64,000 bases of DNA from positions 38,961 to 102,960 of the forward strand of contig LUCM01010142.1 of the NCBI GenBank assembly GCA_008360955.1, written 5' to 3'. Each line of letters starts with the position of its first letter. Position 1 is the first letter of the stretch. The DNA is from Fasciolopsis buskii (Eukaryota > Platyhelminthes > Trematoda > Plagiorchiida > Fasciolidae). The notes below the pieces were generated by a model. The model had not been told where the DNA came from, made no database searches, and saw nothing but the letters and a program-made list of their open reading frames with translations. Both the position numbers and the translations under genes were made by a program. Positions 33,015 to 45,877 of this stretch are shown here, piece after piece.

Positions 33015-33280
33015 GTAAGTTACACAATTTGTTCGACCAACAAATTGATCGATCGGCTTCAAAACCAACTGAAAAGCCTCTTATATCATTCCTTGCTTAA
33101 AAATGTGTGTTCAATTCGCCTTACCGCGACCATTTGTGCCAGGATGAGTTGCTGCAGCCAACGAAAGCAACCAGCTAAGACGTGGCAGCAACAGCGGCAT
33201 CTACTTAGATAGTCCAAACAATGAAGAAGCAAAAATAACAGTAGTTTTCTATCCTAAGTTGGAAGTTTTTCTCAGCTTAC

Positions 33281-33581
33281 CACTAGTTTCATCCTTTGTG
33301 ATCCCATTGTCCGGTTGATGAAGTCGATTTCTTCCAGCTAATTCTTGCCGGATCCGCTCTGCCTCTCGCTGTTTGATACTGTCCACTAAAATCCTCTTTG
33401 GTACCGGGTGGCGTGGTTCCGAGTCTATGTTCTGCACAGATTCAACGCGACCAATTCCTGTATATCGAATGAATTCAGCCGAACGTGATACAGAGTGTAC
33501 ACTGCTCGGTTCCTCCGTAAGTGTCAGTCTGTCCAGATCGGTCGTATTGAATGTATCTCGTTGAGTTAAGGCGTTGAATTC
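33281..33581 (-). CDS. Exon of an unidentified minus-strand gene
   Basis: 301 bases on the reverse strand, acceptor tcaatcgatcag, donor gtaagc. The reading starts in phase 0 (EFNALTQRDTFNTTDLDRLT), is hydrophilic with many Ser, Thr and Arg, contains the basic helix PVPKRILVDSIKQREAERIR, and ends with DETS plus one base. Length, splice sites and a phase match to 37,175-37,424 make it likely to be real. No domain recognised; it looks like a linker with a short helical segment. Confidence 0.6.
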
Positions 33582-33599
33582 CTGATCGATTGAAAACAA

Positions 33600-36000
33600 C
33601 TTCTATGAATATGCATGAAGATATTGTACACAAAAAGATTCACCATTATGATGTTTTTAAAATTGACGTCGGAAAAACTGCTGCCGAAACCAGTCAAGGG
33701 TTATTGGGATATGTGTTGGATTTCGTACAATTTTTATTCTGTTGTACGATAAGATTCTCACTAAGTCCCACCAATCTGTACTGAGGTGTGCAAATTGTTC
33801 AGTAAAGAACTTTAGCCGGTTCTAATGTGAAAAATTGTCTTTTCAATAATCGATGCGTTATTGTTGTCGCTGTTGTAATAGCGGTTATTGTGGTTGATAT
33901 TCATTTATTATGTATTGTGTCTCACGAATTGAAGAGTTCCGCGGATACTCTGCGATTTGCAACAATCCGAAAATGACTTAACAATAAGCAAATGGGTTTA
34001 GCTCATCCCACATTTCATCTGATATACAGTTCGGAACAGATTCCAGAAAATAGTCATCTTCCATAGTGTATGAATATCTTAGGTTGACAGGAATAAAATG
34101 ATAACATGAAAATTTCCTAATAATTTGGGAAGTGAATTTTACAAATATTAACTATTGTCAGCTTCATTTAGTTAGGACACGTGGCAAGAACTTTTTAACC
34201 GCATCAGTTCTTGATAAAAAGAACATAAAAATGCAAAATTCAGTTGGAAATTTGTGATCGAAATTTGAGTTGGAGAAGACACCCATATATCTGATTAGGG
34301 CCAGTTAAAAGCTTTCGGGGAAAGGTTAAAAAATTGACGAAATAAAATAACACTCAGTCACTTTCCTTGCTAAAAATATACAGGGTTAGTGAGTAAGAAA
34401 TACTATAAATATTCACCCTGACTAATGATTTTAGTGTCTGACAATTGTTCTCTTGAGACAAGCACAATCAGGCGATTTCTTCTCATCAGTGATGGGGATA
34501 GGCAAAAAATGATAAGATTTGAAGTATCACTCGATTTTATACTTTGTCAGAGTTTGGCAAGAGCTACCGTCTAATTAGGAGGGTCCAGGAACAAACATGC
34601 ATCAAACGTTTACCTTGCGCATTGTACATATCATCAAAGCTTCCTTGTTAGAAAGTCAGGCCTCGATCGCACTTGGGCATATCCTGGCACTCGTTTTCAC
34701 GTTAGGCCAGGCCAGGCAGAAACCGGTGACCTTCCTTATGCACAATAATCGTTTAATTAATGAGACAATTTTTAACGATTTGCCAGTTTTGATTTTTACC
34801 TGCATCTACAGTGGAAAGATGGAATGAGTAGGTGTATTCAGGATGTAGGGTAACTACTCGATCAGATTGCTCGTGCTACACGAGTGGGCACTCAGTCACT
34901 AATGATTGTCAAAATTCACCGATGATTCCATTAGGGTCGACCGAGAGGCACTGGCGGAAGAAATAAGGTTGCGCGAATAGATGATTAACAGACTAGTTGA
35001 TTGTAATCAAACGACGCATTTCTACTCCTTGTCTCAATTTCAGGAACCATGTGCTGAGAAGTATTTTAAGAAGCATCAGTTAATGGTATCGAAAATGTGT
35101 TGTGCAAAATACCATGCATTGAAAAAACGTGTTTTCTCTAGGTGAACTTCTGAGACCAAAACCGGTATATCTGACACCACTCACACGAATGTCTATCTAT
35201 GAAAACTGTCATAACTTTCACCAGTTCCCCGTCGTCGGTAGTCTTAGTTAACATTAGTATGATGGTTTTCAGGAGGATCCTAGCTTGTTTTGAAAAGTAG
35301 TCTCTTTGTATTTCAGCGGAATTTTTAGAACCTAGTTTCCTGCTTATTTCGACGAAATCCAAAAATTTCTCCAGAAATTCATGTTTTTTCTTTCAAGAGA
35401 AAATAACCAAATTTCCTTACATACCAGACCCTAGTAACCACAAGAAAATATTCCGTAGAACTTTTGTCAATAAAATCCGTGTCCACGATGAGACTGCCTC
35501 AAGAATATCAAAGCTTTTATCGCAAAACCGAGAGTAGGTGAGAAATATTCCTTCAAATCCATCGCACGAGGAAGGTTTGTGGTCACTACTAGCTACTACG
35601 GGGACTGGTAGAGACTAAATTATTCCATTAAAATTAACGAGGAGATTATGCTACTTAAAGCTGGAACAACCTGAAGCATCCACGCGGAACAATCGGTGAA
35701 ATGTGACATCAAATTCCGGAAAAAATTTGTTTGCATTACAAAACCACATTCGGCTTAAATCACAAAGAAGCTAAGATTTGGTCAGTTTCCATATGGACAT
35801 GTCAGTTTGAGTTTGATGATTGGTTTATGGAAGGACGGATGCAACCTTACTAGGTACATTTCCACTGGCACCGCTTGCCACCTGTCAATCCATCGAGAGT
35901 ACGCATAACCTCTCCAAATGTGACTTACCAATTTCATTGGTGTAAAATACTGTGTACTAAAGTTATTACCTACATTTATGTAATTGAGAACAACACAACG
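33600..36000. other. AT-rich stretch without a supported gene
   Basis: No exon with both splice sites was found. The plus frame at 34,597-34,827 and the minus frame at 35,138-35,362 have no recognisable domain. Sequence right of 35,983 belongs to the foldback. Confidence 0.45.
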
Positions 36001-36263
36001 TGGCGAACAAGCTCGTTTTCAGTTATTCGTATTCATGCCAATACATAACATTAAATATGGTCTGGAGATGGTTCAAGGGAAATTGTCCGTTTGCATTCAC
36101 ATCAGTTCACAACTCTAAGACGCATTCTTAGAGTTGTGAACTGATGTGAATGCAAACGGACAATTTCCCTTGAACCATCTCCAGACCATATTTAATGTTA
36201 TGTATTGGCATGAATACGAATAACTGAAAACGAGCTTGTTCACCACGTTGTGTTGTTCTCAAT
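35983..36263. repeat. Long perfect foldback (138-bp arms, 5-base loop)
   Basis: Arms 35,983-36,120 and 36,126-36,263 are reverse complements with one visible mismatch (gttcgccac against gttcaccac). The loop is cgcat. The flanks share a short direct repeat (acatttatgtaatt at 35,972 and near 36,286). As RNA this forms a very stable long hairpin. Either a recent inverted duplication or a chimaeric assembly. Confidence 0.97.
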
Positions 36264-36313
36264 GTGTTCTGTGGGATTTTTCAAACATTTATGTAATTCT
36301 TATTCATTTTCAG

Positions 36314-36361
36314 TCGATGAGACCGGAATTCCTGGAACTTGAGCTGCAGGAGCTTAGCAAA
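36314..36361 (+). CDS. Candidate exon, plus strand, unknown gene
   Basis: Good acceptor cttattcattttcag, then SMRPEFLELELQELSK, then a possible donor gtgtgt. If the donor is not used, the frame continues VCVKCC to a TAG at 36,380-36,382 and this would be a terminal exon. It lies only 50 bases from the foldback. Confidence 0.35.
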
Positions 36362-36717
36362 GTGTGTGTGAAGTGTTGTTAGTTAATTTTCGCGTAATTC
36401 TAATGGCAAACAACTCATATTCAGAAAATCCGTTTATATTAATGGACAATGCCTTCTTTCTTAACTTAAGTCAATGAGGTCGAAATTTTGTTTTAACAAC
36501 TTCTAAGAATTACCCGTTTTTTGTGTGGATGGCATGTGTTCCGAATCCAAGAACAATTTCTCTTTGCCCATTCGTCAGTAGGTCTTGACCACAAAACCTT
36601 TGCGCCCCAACCATTGGGGCGCAAGTCACCTGACTGAATAAACACCCAGATGTGCGCTACGATTGCCCCATTAATACAGTGTCTGTGCAGTTAAGCATCA
36701 CGAATCTCTCCCCCTCG

Positions 36718-36737
36718 CACACACACACACACACACA
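36718..36737. repeat. (CA)n microsatellite
   Basis: Ten CA units. Confidence 0.98.
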
Positions 36738-37174
36738 AGGATAAACATTTCAGTGAAACGAATATGCACGCTAAAAGAGAGGAACTGTAGGCTGTTTGTA
36801 TAACCATAACCGGAGTGTCACCTTTTCGATCCCGGATCATGAAGCACATTCGAGTGCTAAGATAGCATGCGATTTCTCCTAGTCCCACATGATTTAACCC
36901 CTCGTATTATCTCAGAGCTCATTCGACGTGCATTTTTCTGCAAATCAGACCGATTGTATGTTTCTTATCCAATGTCATTCATTGGCTCACTGCCATCAAG
37001 ACTCGTGGATACCGTTGAAACATCAAGACGCAAAATATTTCGCAAAAAGCAGGATAAAATTTGCAAGCCTTTATAACTGAGATAATAACTCCGTACTGTT
37101 TAGTGGTGCCCGAACTTATCACACAAATTTCAGTCTTATTGGAGATATGATTCATCCAAAAGCTTAATACTTAC

Positions 37175-37424
37175 TAATACGTCTGATTTCTCCGATCGGC
37201 CGCACATCGAACAGAAAACGCGTTCTTTTTGTTTTGTTTGAACAGCCACCTCAACAACGCTCTTCCGGACATCTGATGCTGCTTCTTTTGCATTGATTTC
37301 GTGGTTCACTACCGCTAGATTGCTTCTAGTAACGGTGTTCATCGACGATTCTTGTATGTGGCATGAAAAAGAGTCGCTGATAGATGTCGAGAATCGTTCA
37401 TCTTTCTTGAGTCTTCGTATGCTT
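37175..37424 (-). CDS. Exon of an unidentified minus-strand gene
   Basis: 250 bases on the reverse strand from acceptor atcccgatag to consensus donor gtaagt. The reading starts SIRRLKKDERFSTSISDSFS and includes the acidic/basic stretch NHEINAKEAASDVRKSVVEV, then AVQTKQKERVFCSMCGRSEKSDVL. A CSMC pair could bind metal, but only one such pair is seen. The AVQT motif resembles the KxTQT-type sites that bind dynein light chain LC8 (inference). Ends in phase 0, matching 33,281-33,581. Confidence 0.55.
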
Positions 37425-38224
37425 CTATCGGGATTGATGTAAGCAAGAAGTAGAGAAAGTGCTAATCATGAGGGCATTCTAGTGACATTGTTAAAGCTGC
37501 AACAGTTCCAGGGTCTGCTAGATTGCGGTTTAATTTCCTATTAGTGTGCCAATAATTATCAGTAAGCAGATGGAGCTAAAATCAAATCAGATAACGGTAA
37601 ATGTGATGTACTATAGCAAATAATGCACTGCTAACACAGACTTAACTGAAAGTAAATTAACCCTCTGACCAATTGGTGGTACTACGACTGGAACATTTGT
37701 CCAAAACTCACAGCCTACTTTTTACGCCTACTCAGCTTATAGTCCTTTGGTGTATACAGTTCACTAGGATGATTGCAACAGAAAAACTGGGAGTGTGAGA
37801 TTCGGACAAACTAGGCATGGTCAACATTCACTGGAACAATTAAACTCACAACGATACAGAAAAGGGCTTGGAATATGATACGTGTGATGAGAGTACTAAA
37901 TTAGCACAAGTTTTATAAATCCCCACTTTTAGTGTAAAGGTGTAATATTATCAGTTGAGATAGTGATGCGGAATTCGGTCACTCACACTAAGGCATGGCT
38001 ACGCACTGCTGATACTGATTTGATTGACTCCAGCCTGAACTATGCAGCTGGAGAAAATGCGAAAGCCACAGCTGCTGGAAAACACTTCGGGCACATTTCA
38101 CTTTCGCCTGACATCAAGGGTCTGACTGGTCACTTGTTCGCGCAGATTACAGTACAACGAAGCTGCACCTGAGTGTGTCAAGTGCTTTCTCCTAGACTCG
38201 GTGCTGAAACTTTTCACTTTTTAG

Positions 38225-38290
38225 ATTAACCTGTCCGCCAAATGGTTGACGTATCAGCTCTTGGATGACCCAGAGCACTGCCGCTATTTT
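38225..38290 (+). CDS. Candidate exon, plus strand, unknown gene
   Basis: 66 bases between a strong acceptor cttttcactttttag and donor gtgagc, phase 0 at both ends, reading INLSAKWLTYQLLDDPEHCR then YF. Third codon positions are G/C-rich relative to the surroundings, as in the RUFY exons. The reverse strand is also open here but lacks matching splice sites. No family recognised. Confidence 0.5.
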
Positions 38291-38567
38291 GTGAGCGCCC
38301 TTGCGAGAACTTTTTGCAAGCATGCTATTTATCATTTTGGATAACATAACGGTTAGGTGTTCCATGCTATTCGTTGTGGAAGTGTTTGGGGTTCAACTGA
38401 GCAAGCGCTCTGCCTGTGCAATCACAAGCTGCTCGATTTTGTGCCCCATACAATGGTGTTACAATAAGAATCTTGAGAGTCTGCGCTGCGCAGTTGTTCT
38501 CTTGGTTGATTCAGAATAAACTACTTTCGAGGTTTGATTAGATTTTTGATTTTTCATAATTTTTCAG

Positions 38568-38689
38568 GCTCATCAGTCAGCACTTCTTCAAAACAAAGTG
38601 CAGATGCCCTGAGAAATCAAGTCCAAAAGTGCTCGAAATTACTTGACACGCTAGCCAAGCTGGTGGACTCGAGAAGCAGTGCAGACCAC
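38568..38689 (+). CDS. Candidate exon, plus strand, unknown gene
   Basis: 122 bases between acceptor cataatttttcag and donor gtacgt. The frame that stays open reads SSVSTSSKQSADALRNQVQK then CSKLLDTLAKLVDSRSSADH: a serine-rich linker followed by an amphipathic helix. It needs one base from the preceding exon, so 38,225-38,290 (phase 0) cannot join it directly and at least one exon is missing. Confidence 0.5.
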
Positions 38690-38843
38690 GTACGTTACCG
38701 CTGCACTGATCATTTCCCTAAAATACCCAACTGCTCAGTACAAAATAACAGATATCAAGAAAATGAACACGATTGCCTTTTACCCACTTCACTTGTAAAA
38801 TTAACGTCTGATTGAACAGGGCCACATTTTCATGCATTTGTCA

Positions 38844-38944
38844 GCATCATCATCATTATCATCATCATCATCATCATCATCATCGTCATCATCATCATCA
38901 TCACCATCATCATCATCGTCATCATTATCACCATCATGATCATC
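38844..38944. repeat. (CAT)n microsatellite with CGT and TAT variants
   Basis: About 100 bases of imperfect CAT triplets. The poly-His and poly-Met frames across it are not genes. Confidence 0.98.
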
Positions 38945-39049
38945 TTACCAATTATCATCATTCGAATAACTATCATTGTACGAATGAACACCTTTGTCGC
39001 CATCACACACGAAGATTTCGCCAATGATCAAAACAGCAGCAATGTGGAT

Positions 39050-41800
39050 CAGGTGTGGATACATATTTTCATAGCTTACTTTTCAGCTGACCAACAAAAA
39101 CGTCAACCACGATTGCTAGTAGAAGACCAATAAGATTTACTCCGTCAACTTTCGTTCAAAAACGGGAAATATTCATTCAATGCGTCCTCCGCATTTACAA
39201 CTCAGATACTGAAGTTTAATAGCTTTCCGTCAAGTTTAAAAGTGAGATGTCACTAGTTTACTAAGGAGCTTGGCTTCTGAACTTCAGTGCATGGTCATTG
39301 AACTGTGGCAAGATGTCCTTTAACTAGGATATTTGCTTCTGCAGTTATGGAATTTACGGTATTGAGTCTCGGGTCGACTAACCTGCACTGATCCATTCGG
39401 ATACGTCTAAAAGTTATCGGTTAAGTTTGGGAGATGCCAGAAATGCCTCAGTTGTGGATCGCAGTCTGACGCCATAAAAGACAGCGAACTGTGTTGTATA
39501 AAACTGCTTTTTTGCCCGATCAGGTTTCTTATGACGACCATTTGTGTACCTTACTTTGAGGGCTCGCAAACACCGGAAACACTATCATATTGCAAATTGG
39601 CAACGTATGCGTAAACTTCAGGTCACCTGTCTGCCAAAATATTCAAGGGGCATTAGCAAGGAGCCCCACGAGGCGCACGAGACTGAACTGGCCAGTCGCA
39701 TGTGACGCCTTGTTTATCATTACGTTTATCCAGGCAATCTGAGAATTACATTTATCTATTTGACATTCAGTTATTCGCTTCAAATTCCCGGACTTCGAAC
39801 ATAACTTGGCATCTTTTCTTAAGTGACTATAATATTTGGCTAACGATTATCCATGTGATAATGCTTTCGAAAATTTATCTCTTTTCGTACAGCAGCCGGG
39901 CAATTCAACTCAACTGCAATCCTTCTCTCTTCACAACAAACCCAATAACCTACCTCCTACATGAACGTTTCCCGTATATCTCTTTTACACGTTGCATGCC
40001 TTGTGATCATAGGACTTACTTTAGTTATGGTCAGGAACTGTTATTTGTATAGACTTATTAGAGTCAATTGCGCTACCTAGGAGTTGGGCGCATTTCTATG
40101 CGGCTTCGAAAGATTATGGACAGTCACTGCGAAGTAAGGATATAATTCACTAAACGGAACCCAATCAGGTAATGCTTGAATAACACTAGAACTAGCAAGA
40201 ATGCTGTTCGACCTCAATCACTTGCTTAAGGTCACGTGCACCAGGACGAACAGTCTTTAACCTTTCTGAACAATGAGCTCGAACTTCTCCAATGGCGTGA
40301 ATCGATTACCAATTCAGATTTCTCTTGATAAACAAGACGACCAGCCAGCAGTGTGCAGGCACCGAAAAATAGTTGTCGTCCATGACCCATTGTATAAATT
40401 CATGGTTTTGATATATTTGATTGATCAAATTAGTGACAGACAGTTGTTAACTGATCAGCTTTGGTAGCCCACTTCAAATGGCTGACTCCCATTGATCATA
40501 TTTAATCCGATCGAGATTTTGCTGAACCGGTGGAACAATGAGGACTGAAACTCCGTCCACAAACCCACCTTGTAATGACCCGTCTCATGTCTGCCGTTTT
40601 GTAGTCATTTACATCAGAAGGACAGAGACACAAACAGTTTGGTCTAACCTCACACAAACTCACCGGATTGTCTCTAAACATGAGTTGTCTAATCTCAGCT
40701 ATATGCAGTTTGTGATACCAACTCCGTAATCCGTCTGTGGGAAAATTGATTGTGCAATTCAGATTCATGTCTGACTGATCAAATAAGCGGATTCACAAAG
40801 TGCATAATTCTGAGTGTCATGTGAGTTTGTGTAAATCAGAAGACAACTAAGCATTGACATCAGGTTCTGTCTCTTTTGTTCCATTTTCAAGGGCTCTAGC
40901 CTGATTCTGTCAGAATCCCCAAACACATGGATTATTAAATTCTCACTAACATGAACAAGGACACAATTCAAAAATACGAACTGTTAGAAACTTTGTGTAT
41001 GAGATTGATAAATCAACTCTAGTAAACTTACTGCGTTTTGCTCCTTGATTCGTTCGCCTGGATCAGCTTATCTGTATGTTTCCGTTTATTACATTCATCA
41101 GTTGTCTAGTTTACAAAGGTTAGAATTTGATAGTCAACAGGATTATTGATGAATTGTTCGGGGAAATAATTAAATATCTTACAAATCTTAAAAGTACTTC
41201 GGGTTTTAAATAATAATATTTACGACAGAAGTTCAATGCACTTATATGTATGTGGTCAGCCTAAAAAGCTGAAAAAGGGAGAATATTTTCACGTCCCTTA
41301 ATTGAAAAGGCTCCCAAGTCCTCCTTCATCTCATCTATGTTACTTACCGACCTGCATACAGTATTCCCTATTTATTGACTAAGATATTTTTAAGATTTGT
41401 TACTGACTTTTGAACAGTGGCATACATTGTTCCTCAGAACACTAGAAATCTACCAGTGTTCCTGATTAATTCAATGACTTCCTGTCCCCAGTTTTCATCG
41501 ACGAGATGAGATCGATAAAGCCTGGATTACCAACTGAGACCTGAACCGTTAGATCATTCTTCCCCTTCGCTTCCTGTGCACTGATCACCTACACGCTGCT
41601 TGTTCTTACTCCAAACGGTAGATCTGTTGATGTTCTGTTATGCTGCGTAATGGTCCCGAACGTTATGGTTCGGAAAATTCGCGATCTTGGAGGCATCCAA
41701 ATCAGCACCTAGTCCATATACCACTTGTTTTACCCTGAACTGCTTCTGCTTTAATAGGATACAGGAGGCACCAGTTGTTGATTGTGTCGTTTTTCCCCGT
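39050..41800. other. Stretch without a supported gene
   Basis: Frames of up to 116 codons (39,702-40,052) have no recognisable domain. A possible minus micro-exon ends at a gtaagt donor near 41,033 (reading LIQANESRSKT) but is too short to support. Confidence 0.4.
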
Positions 41801-41819
41801 ATTTGTTGTTTATTTTTGA

Positions 41820-41975
41820 TCAATTTTACCATTAACTTCCTTTTTCGATGAATTAATGGCGTGTATCATTTTCAAGAAGGAAACGCGGCCAACAGAGGAG
41901 TGCGAGGCGAGGAATTTGGCCGGCCTTAGAAGAATTCGAACCCGCGACTTTATCTGCTCGATTAACTCCGGCTAT
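41820..41975 (-). repeat. tRNA-derived SINE, copy 2 (reverse, degenerate)
   Basis: The reverse strand reads gtcgcgggttcgaattc (B box region) followed by ctctgttggccgcgtttcc and a degraded AT-rich tail, matching the copies at 1.17 and 42.1 kb. The A box half is poorly preserved. It lies about 115 bases from copy 3 in inverted orientation. Confidence 0.65.
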
Positions 41976-42090
41976 TTTTATCGTTTTTGTTGTCTTTAAA
42001 ACAACAGTCCGAGTGCGAATCAGTGAGTGGGAAAACAGTCATAGAGAAGCAAAAAGCAAATTTGATGACTTCTATGGACATGAACTGAGT

Positions 42091-42266
42091 GGTGGTGACC
42101 AAGCGGATAAGTTCGTGGCGTTTGGACACGAAGGTCGTGGGTTCGAATCCTACCACTGCCGGTCGACTTCCCACTTGGTAGCCCTCTGATGGCCGCGGCA
42201 CCCTTCCTGAGAAGAGTGTGAGATTTTTATTCCATTAATAGAGGAAGTAAAAGATAAAACAAGATA
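42091..42266 (+). repeat. tRNA-derived SINE, copy 3
   Basis: A box tgaccaagcgg (42096-42106) and a perfect B box ggttcgaatcc (42140-42150), then the same body as copy 1 (ttggtagccctctgatggcc) and tail aagtaaaagataaaacaag. It is the best-preserved copy at the promoter boxes. Confidence 0.8.
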
Positions 42267-43474
42267 GAAGAACTTTAGATGTGTTCCAGGGGAATTTCTC
42301 CGAGTTATTTTATGTCCTCAGTGGAATTCGTCCGAGTTTTTACAATCGTGTGCCATCACTGGGGTCCGCCCTTTTGTAGGCGTGCGTTTTTTACTCGAGA
42401 GTTGAGGTACAATTTGCCGTTAGATGTCGCGATAAGAATACGTGACACAGTCCGGTGTAGACTCGCTGTTATCTTCATCCACAAGCCAATCGATCACAAT
42501 CATGGCGATTCAAGATTGACGGAGTCGAACATTCTGTGATTCCCACTGGCCCAAAGACATTACGTAAATGATGTTTCCGTCTAATTAAGTTATGTCCGAA
42601 TGTGAGTTTCAATTCTTGTGGTTTTCTTGCTACCTTTAGACGCGTAGGCCGGGTTTGGAGTCATTCTAATAAATATTGTGCGATATAAATCCTTAATGTG
42701 GAACCTCTGAAAGTGCATGCTGCAGTATCTGCAAAAGAAGGTTCAGTTGAGCATTTCTGACTGGGAGATAGTATTCAGCTTTTTTTATTCAAGGAACGGA
42801 AGACAATATTAATTCGATAGGTTGTTACAGTGAACATAAGAGCTACTGAACTGGACAAATTGTACACATTGATTCAGTGTTTGAAATTGAAGATTCGTGA
42901 ATCAATATTGGTGCCACCATAGTTGCCTGAATGCAACTTTAGAGACTAGCGGCTCATCGAAGTCCCAAAGGGTGATATCGGTCCCATGTTAAACCTGAAA
43001 CTCTAGGCCGAATCTTGTCAGTTCTCTTACAAAACCGTTGAATTTCAATCCGAGCTCCAACAGCAATTCACTATTAATATCGAAAGTTACAAGTCCTTCA
43101 TTTCAAAACCGTTCTTGGGGCGATCCAGCTAAGTGTGTACATCAAGCCAACTGATGTGTTCATCCATCGTGTCACTAGTCACGGCCTCATATCGCATGGG
43201 GAATTGGTTATTCTTTTACAGTTGGAACGTGCACACATCTGTTAAATGTTTGATCTGGGCTGAATGTCCATCCGTCATTGGGTTGAGCGCCCTATGTGAT
43301 CTGGGTCACTGCTGCATCAAATGGTATCAAATGGTCCCGTGGATTATCCAATATTCCAAAGGCTGGTTGAGCAATTTTACAATTGCAAAGTCTGAATGAT
43401 AACATAGCTTTTGATACTGGGGATTGATGAAGACCTAGTGTTCATGAAGTGAATGGTAGTAACATGCGAAAAAG

Positions 43475-43790
43475 GTGACGATAGAACATAAGGGCGCTAG
43501 TTTGCCTGTAGATTCACCAGAACTGGTTACCCGAGTCACTGTGGCAATGAAAAATGAAGACCAACCCCCCAAAATTTGTGGTAACTGGCGGTCGAACTTT
43601 TACCGTTTGGCTTCCGCATATGAACTGACATATTCCAAACTCCTGCGGTTCAGCTGGTATATGGCTTAAGTGGATTACTGCCTCGCACGAACGATTGAAA
43701 GTATTACTCAGTCGGTTCACATAGAAGAACACTGAGGCCACCAAATGAAGTTTGGTGTCTCAGAACTGCTCTTTATAGGAGCTTGAGAGT
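43475..43790 (+). mobile_element. Probable LTR (gypsy-type) reverse transcriptase scrap
   Basis: The frame from 43,475 contains LPVDSPELVTRVTVAMKN followed by KICGNWR, which resembles the first RT motifs of gypsy elements (P.....W..P.V...K..G..R.C.DYR). About 90 bases after the stop another frame reads KFGVSELLFIG, like the CxFG...FLG segment after the RT core. The part between is missing, so the element is dead. Confidence 0.4.
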
Positions 43791-45312
43791 ACGACGCAGA
43801 TTGATTAAGAATTTTGCTGTCTGACGAATGCTCGGACCGTTTGCAACATCTATACATACTATTCTGATAGTCGGTTAGCTGAAGTTGATTTTTGGACCAA
43901 CCCTGAGCAAGAAGTGTGTGCCAAAATTCCCATCTTCCGTCTAGTGGATGCATTAAAGAGCAGAAAATTGGAGACATGAAAAGAATCATTAAAAGCATTC
44001 TAAGCTGCGTTGCCTGTTCGACCTGAAGTTCACGATGATCACTGGTCCTAATCATGACGACGCTGCGGCGGATAGCAGACTAACTAAAAGCTAACCGCAT
44101 TGCATATTACCGCCATCCGGGAAGCAATTCTGAACGACACCGGAGAATATGATAGGCGACGAACCGACAGCATAAATTCAATGCAGAGATGCGTCAGTTA
44201 AACCGTGTGAAATATGTAATTATACAATGGAAAGTCGCATTATTTGATCATGTAAGGCCTGCAGCGGTGGATTTTTGGCGGAGTATCGACTTTTGCACAA
44301 CTTGTGTATATTCTTATTCGTATTTTGTTACTTTTGCCAGCATATACCGTAACTTGATAATCAAAACATTTACCTGAGGGCACAAATTTTTGGAATTGCA
44401 AAGCATCCGAAATAAGTACATTAAACACTGAAATATAAAAATTCATGTGGCAGAAAGACGACAAATTTAATTGATTCTTGGAGTGTGACTAGAATTTCAG
44501 AAGAGATTGATTTCTACGAGGAGACGTTTTTTCGTGCCTAGAATTCCTAGCCCTTTTTTGCTAGACGTTTAGGATTGCCAGGATGTGCAGCCCCTATATT
44601 GAAAATGTATAAACAGGGTCTTAGTTCAACCGCAGTTGGTAGGGTTCACCAGCTAGCGCATCCACGACTGCCAGCACTAATAGGCCAGGGAACACCCGTC
44701 CAAGCCTAGCCGCGAATACACACACACCCACACAAGCCCATGAACATACCCTCACTCATGACTTGCTCGCCTGGATCATTTTGAATGTCGCAGACCTATC
44801 GAACTACCCTGCCGCCGCCCATCTGCTTAGAATTTCAGCGATAGTCGTCGTGATTATTTTGCAACTGCAGCTTGTACCACCGGCTTACGGGTCGTCATTT
44901 CCGTTGCTACGCATTGATTTCGTGCACATGGATCTGCCAAAATTGCGAACACAACCAAAGCCAAATGTCAGTGCTCTAGAATAAGACAACCTGCCATTTA
45001 ATTGTTTGGTACTAACTGTTTTGGATCCAAACGATATCGGCAATATTCAGTTGTAAAGCTTTCTACTGAATGCTATTCATGCACTACATTCCCTGATTTT
45101 AATAGTTGATTTTACTACCGTCACGAGTACGATTACGTTTGTTTTACCCCTTCTTTATCTTCTTCTTCACTTTTGATCTCTTTCATAAATTTCGATTCAA
45201 AATAATTCCTTGAGATTTCAGTAACGCAAATACATTCTGGCAAAGTCATATAATTGCAAATCATAAACTTGTTTTATTTCTGTCCTATGATGGGAGGAAA
45301 TCTTGTCGCTAC

Positions 45313-45446
45313 CTGGGTTCCAAATTCGGAGACTTTGATTTCGTCATTTGAAATAGTTAATGACTGACACTCGCAGATATTGAAGAATTTCTCGGTACTA
45401 ACTGTAGGATGGTCAACAATAGAATTATCGTTCGAAGTGTCGGTGC
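45313..45446 (-). CDS. Exon of an unidentified minus-strand gene
   Basis: 134 bases on the reverse strand between acceptor ttcctctctttcag and donor gtagcg. The reading is TDTSNDNSIVDHPTVSTEKF then FNICECQSLTISNDEIKVSEFGTQ. It is acidic, with two cysteines. It begins with two bases of a codon whose first base comes from 45,878-45,945 (T+GC, Cys), so the two exons join in frame. Confidence 0.6.
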
Positions 45447-45877
45447 CTGAAAGAGAGGAATATCAATTTGGTATAGTGATTACTGTCCATATAATTATTA
45501 TTCGCTTTCACAGCAGTTTTTCGTAAGCAGGAAGACATATTTTACAAATATTCTAATATTTACTGCCTGTGAGATGCCACATGAGACTCCAAACTATAAA
45601 TTGTCATTGGGAACATTTTGGTACGAATACCTGTACACTGATACCGAACCCAAATTGTGTGACCGATGAGATTTAGTTTTGAAAACCTCATCTTCATTTT
45701 GATTTCATTAGACTTGATTCACTCTTCTTATCTAAGGCCGTCGAAGGGCATCACAATTCGGCGTAGTTAATCGTCTATGATACGTCTCGAATAGGTTGTC
45801 ATGACTTAGTCTACCGAATGCATAAACAACGGTAAAAGAAAACGAACACAAATCTTTTCGTACTCGTCCGCATTTAC

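Noticed and set aside
38812..39027. Poly-His plus-strand and poly-Met minus-strand frames
   Set aside because: Both are translations of the CAT microsatellite.
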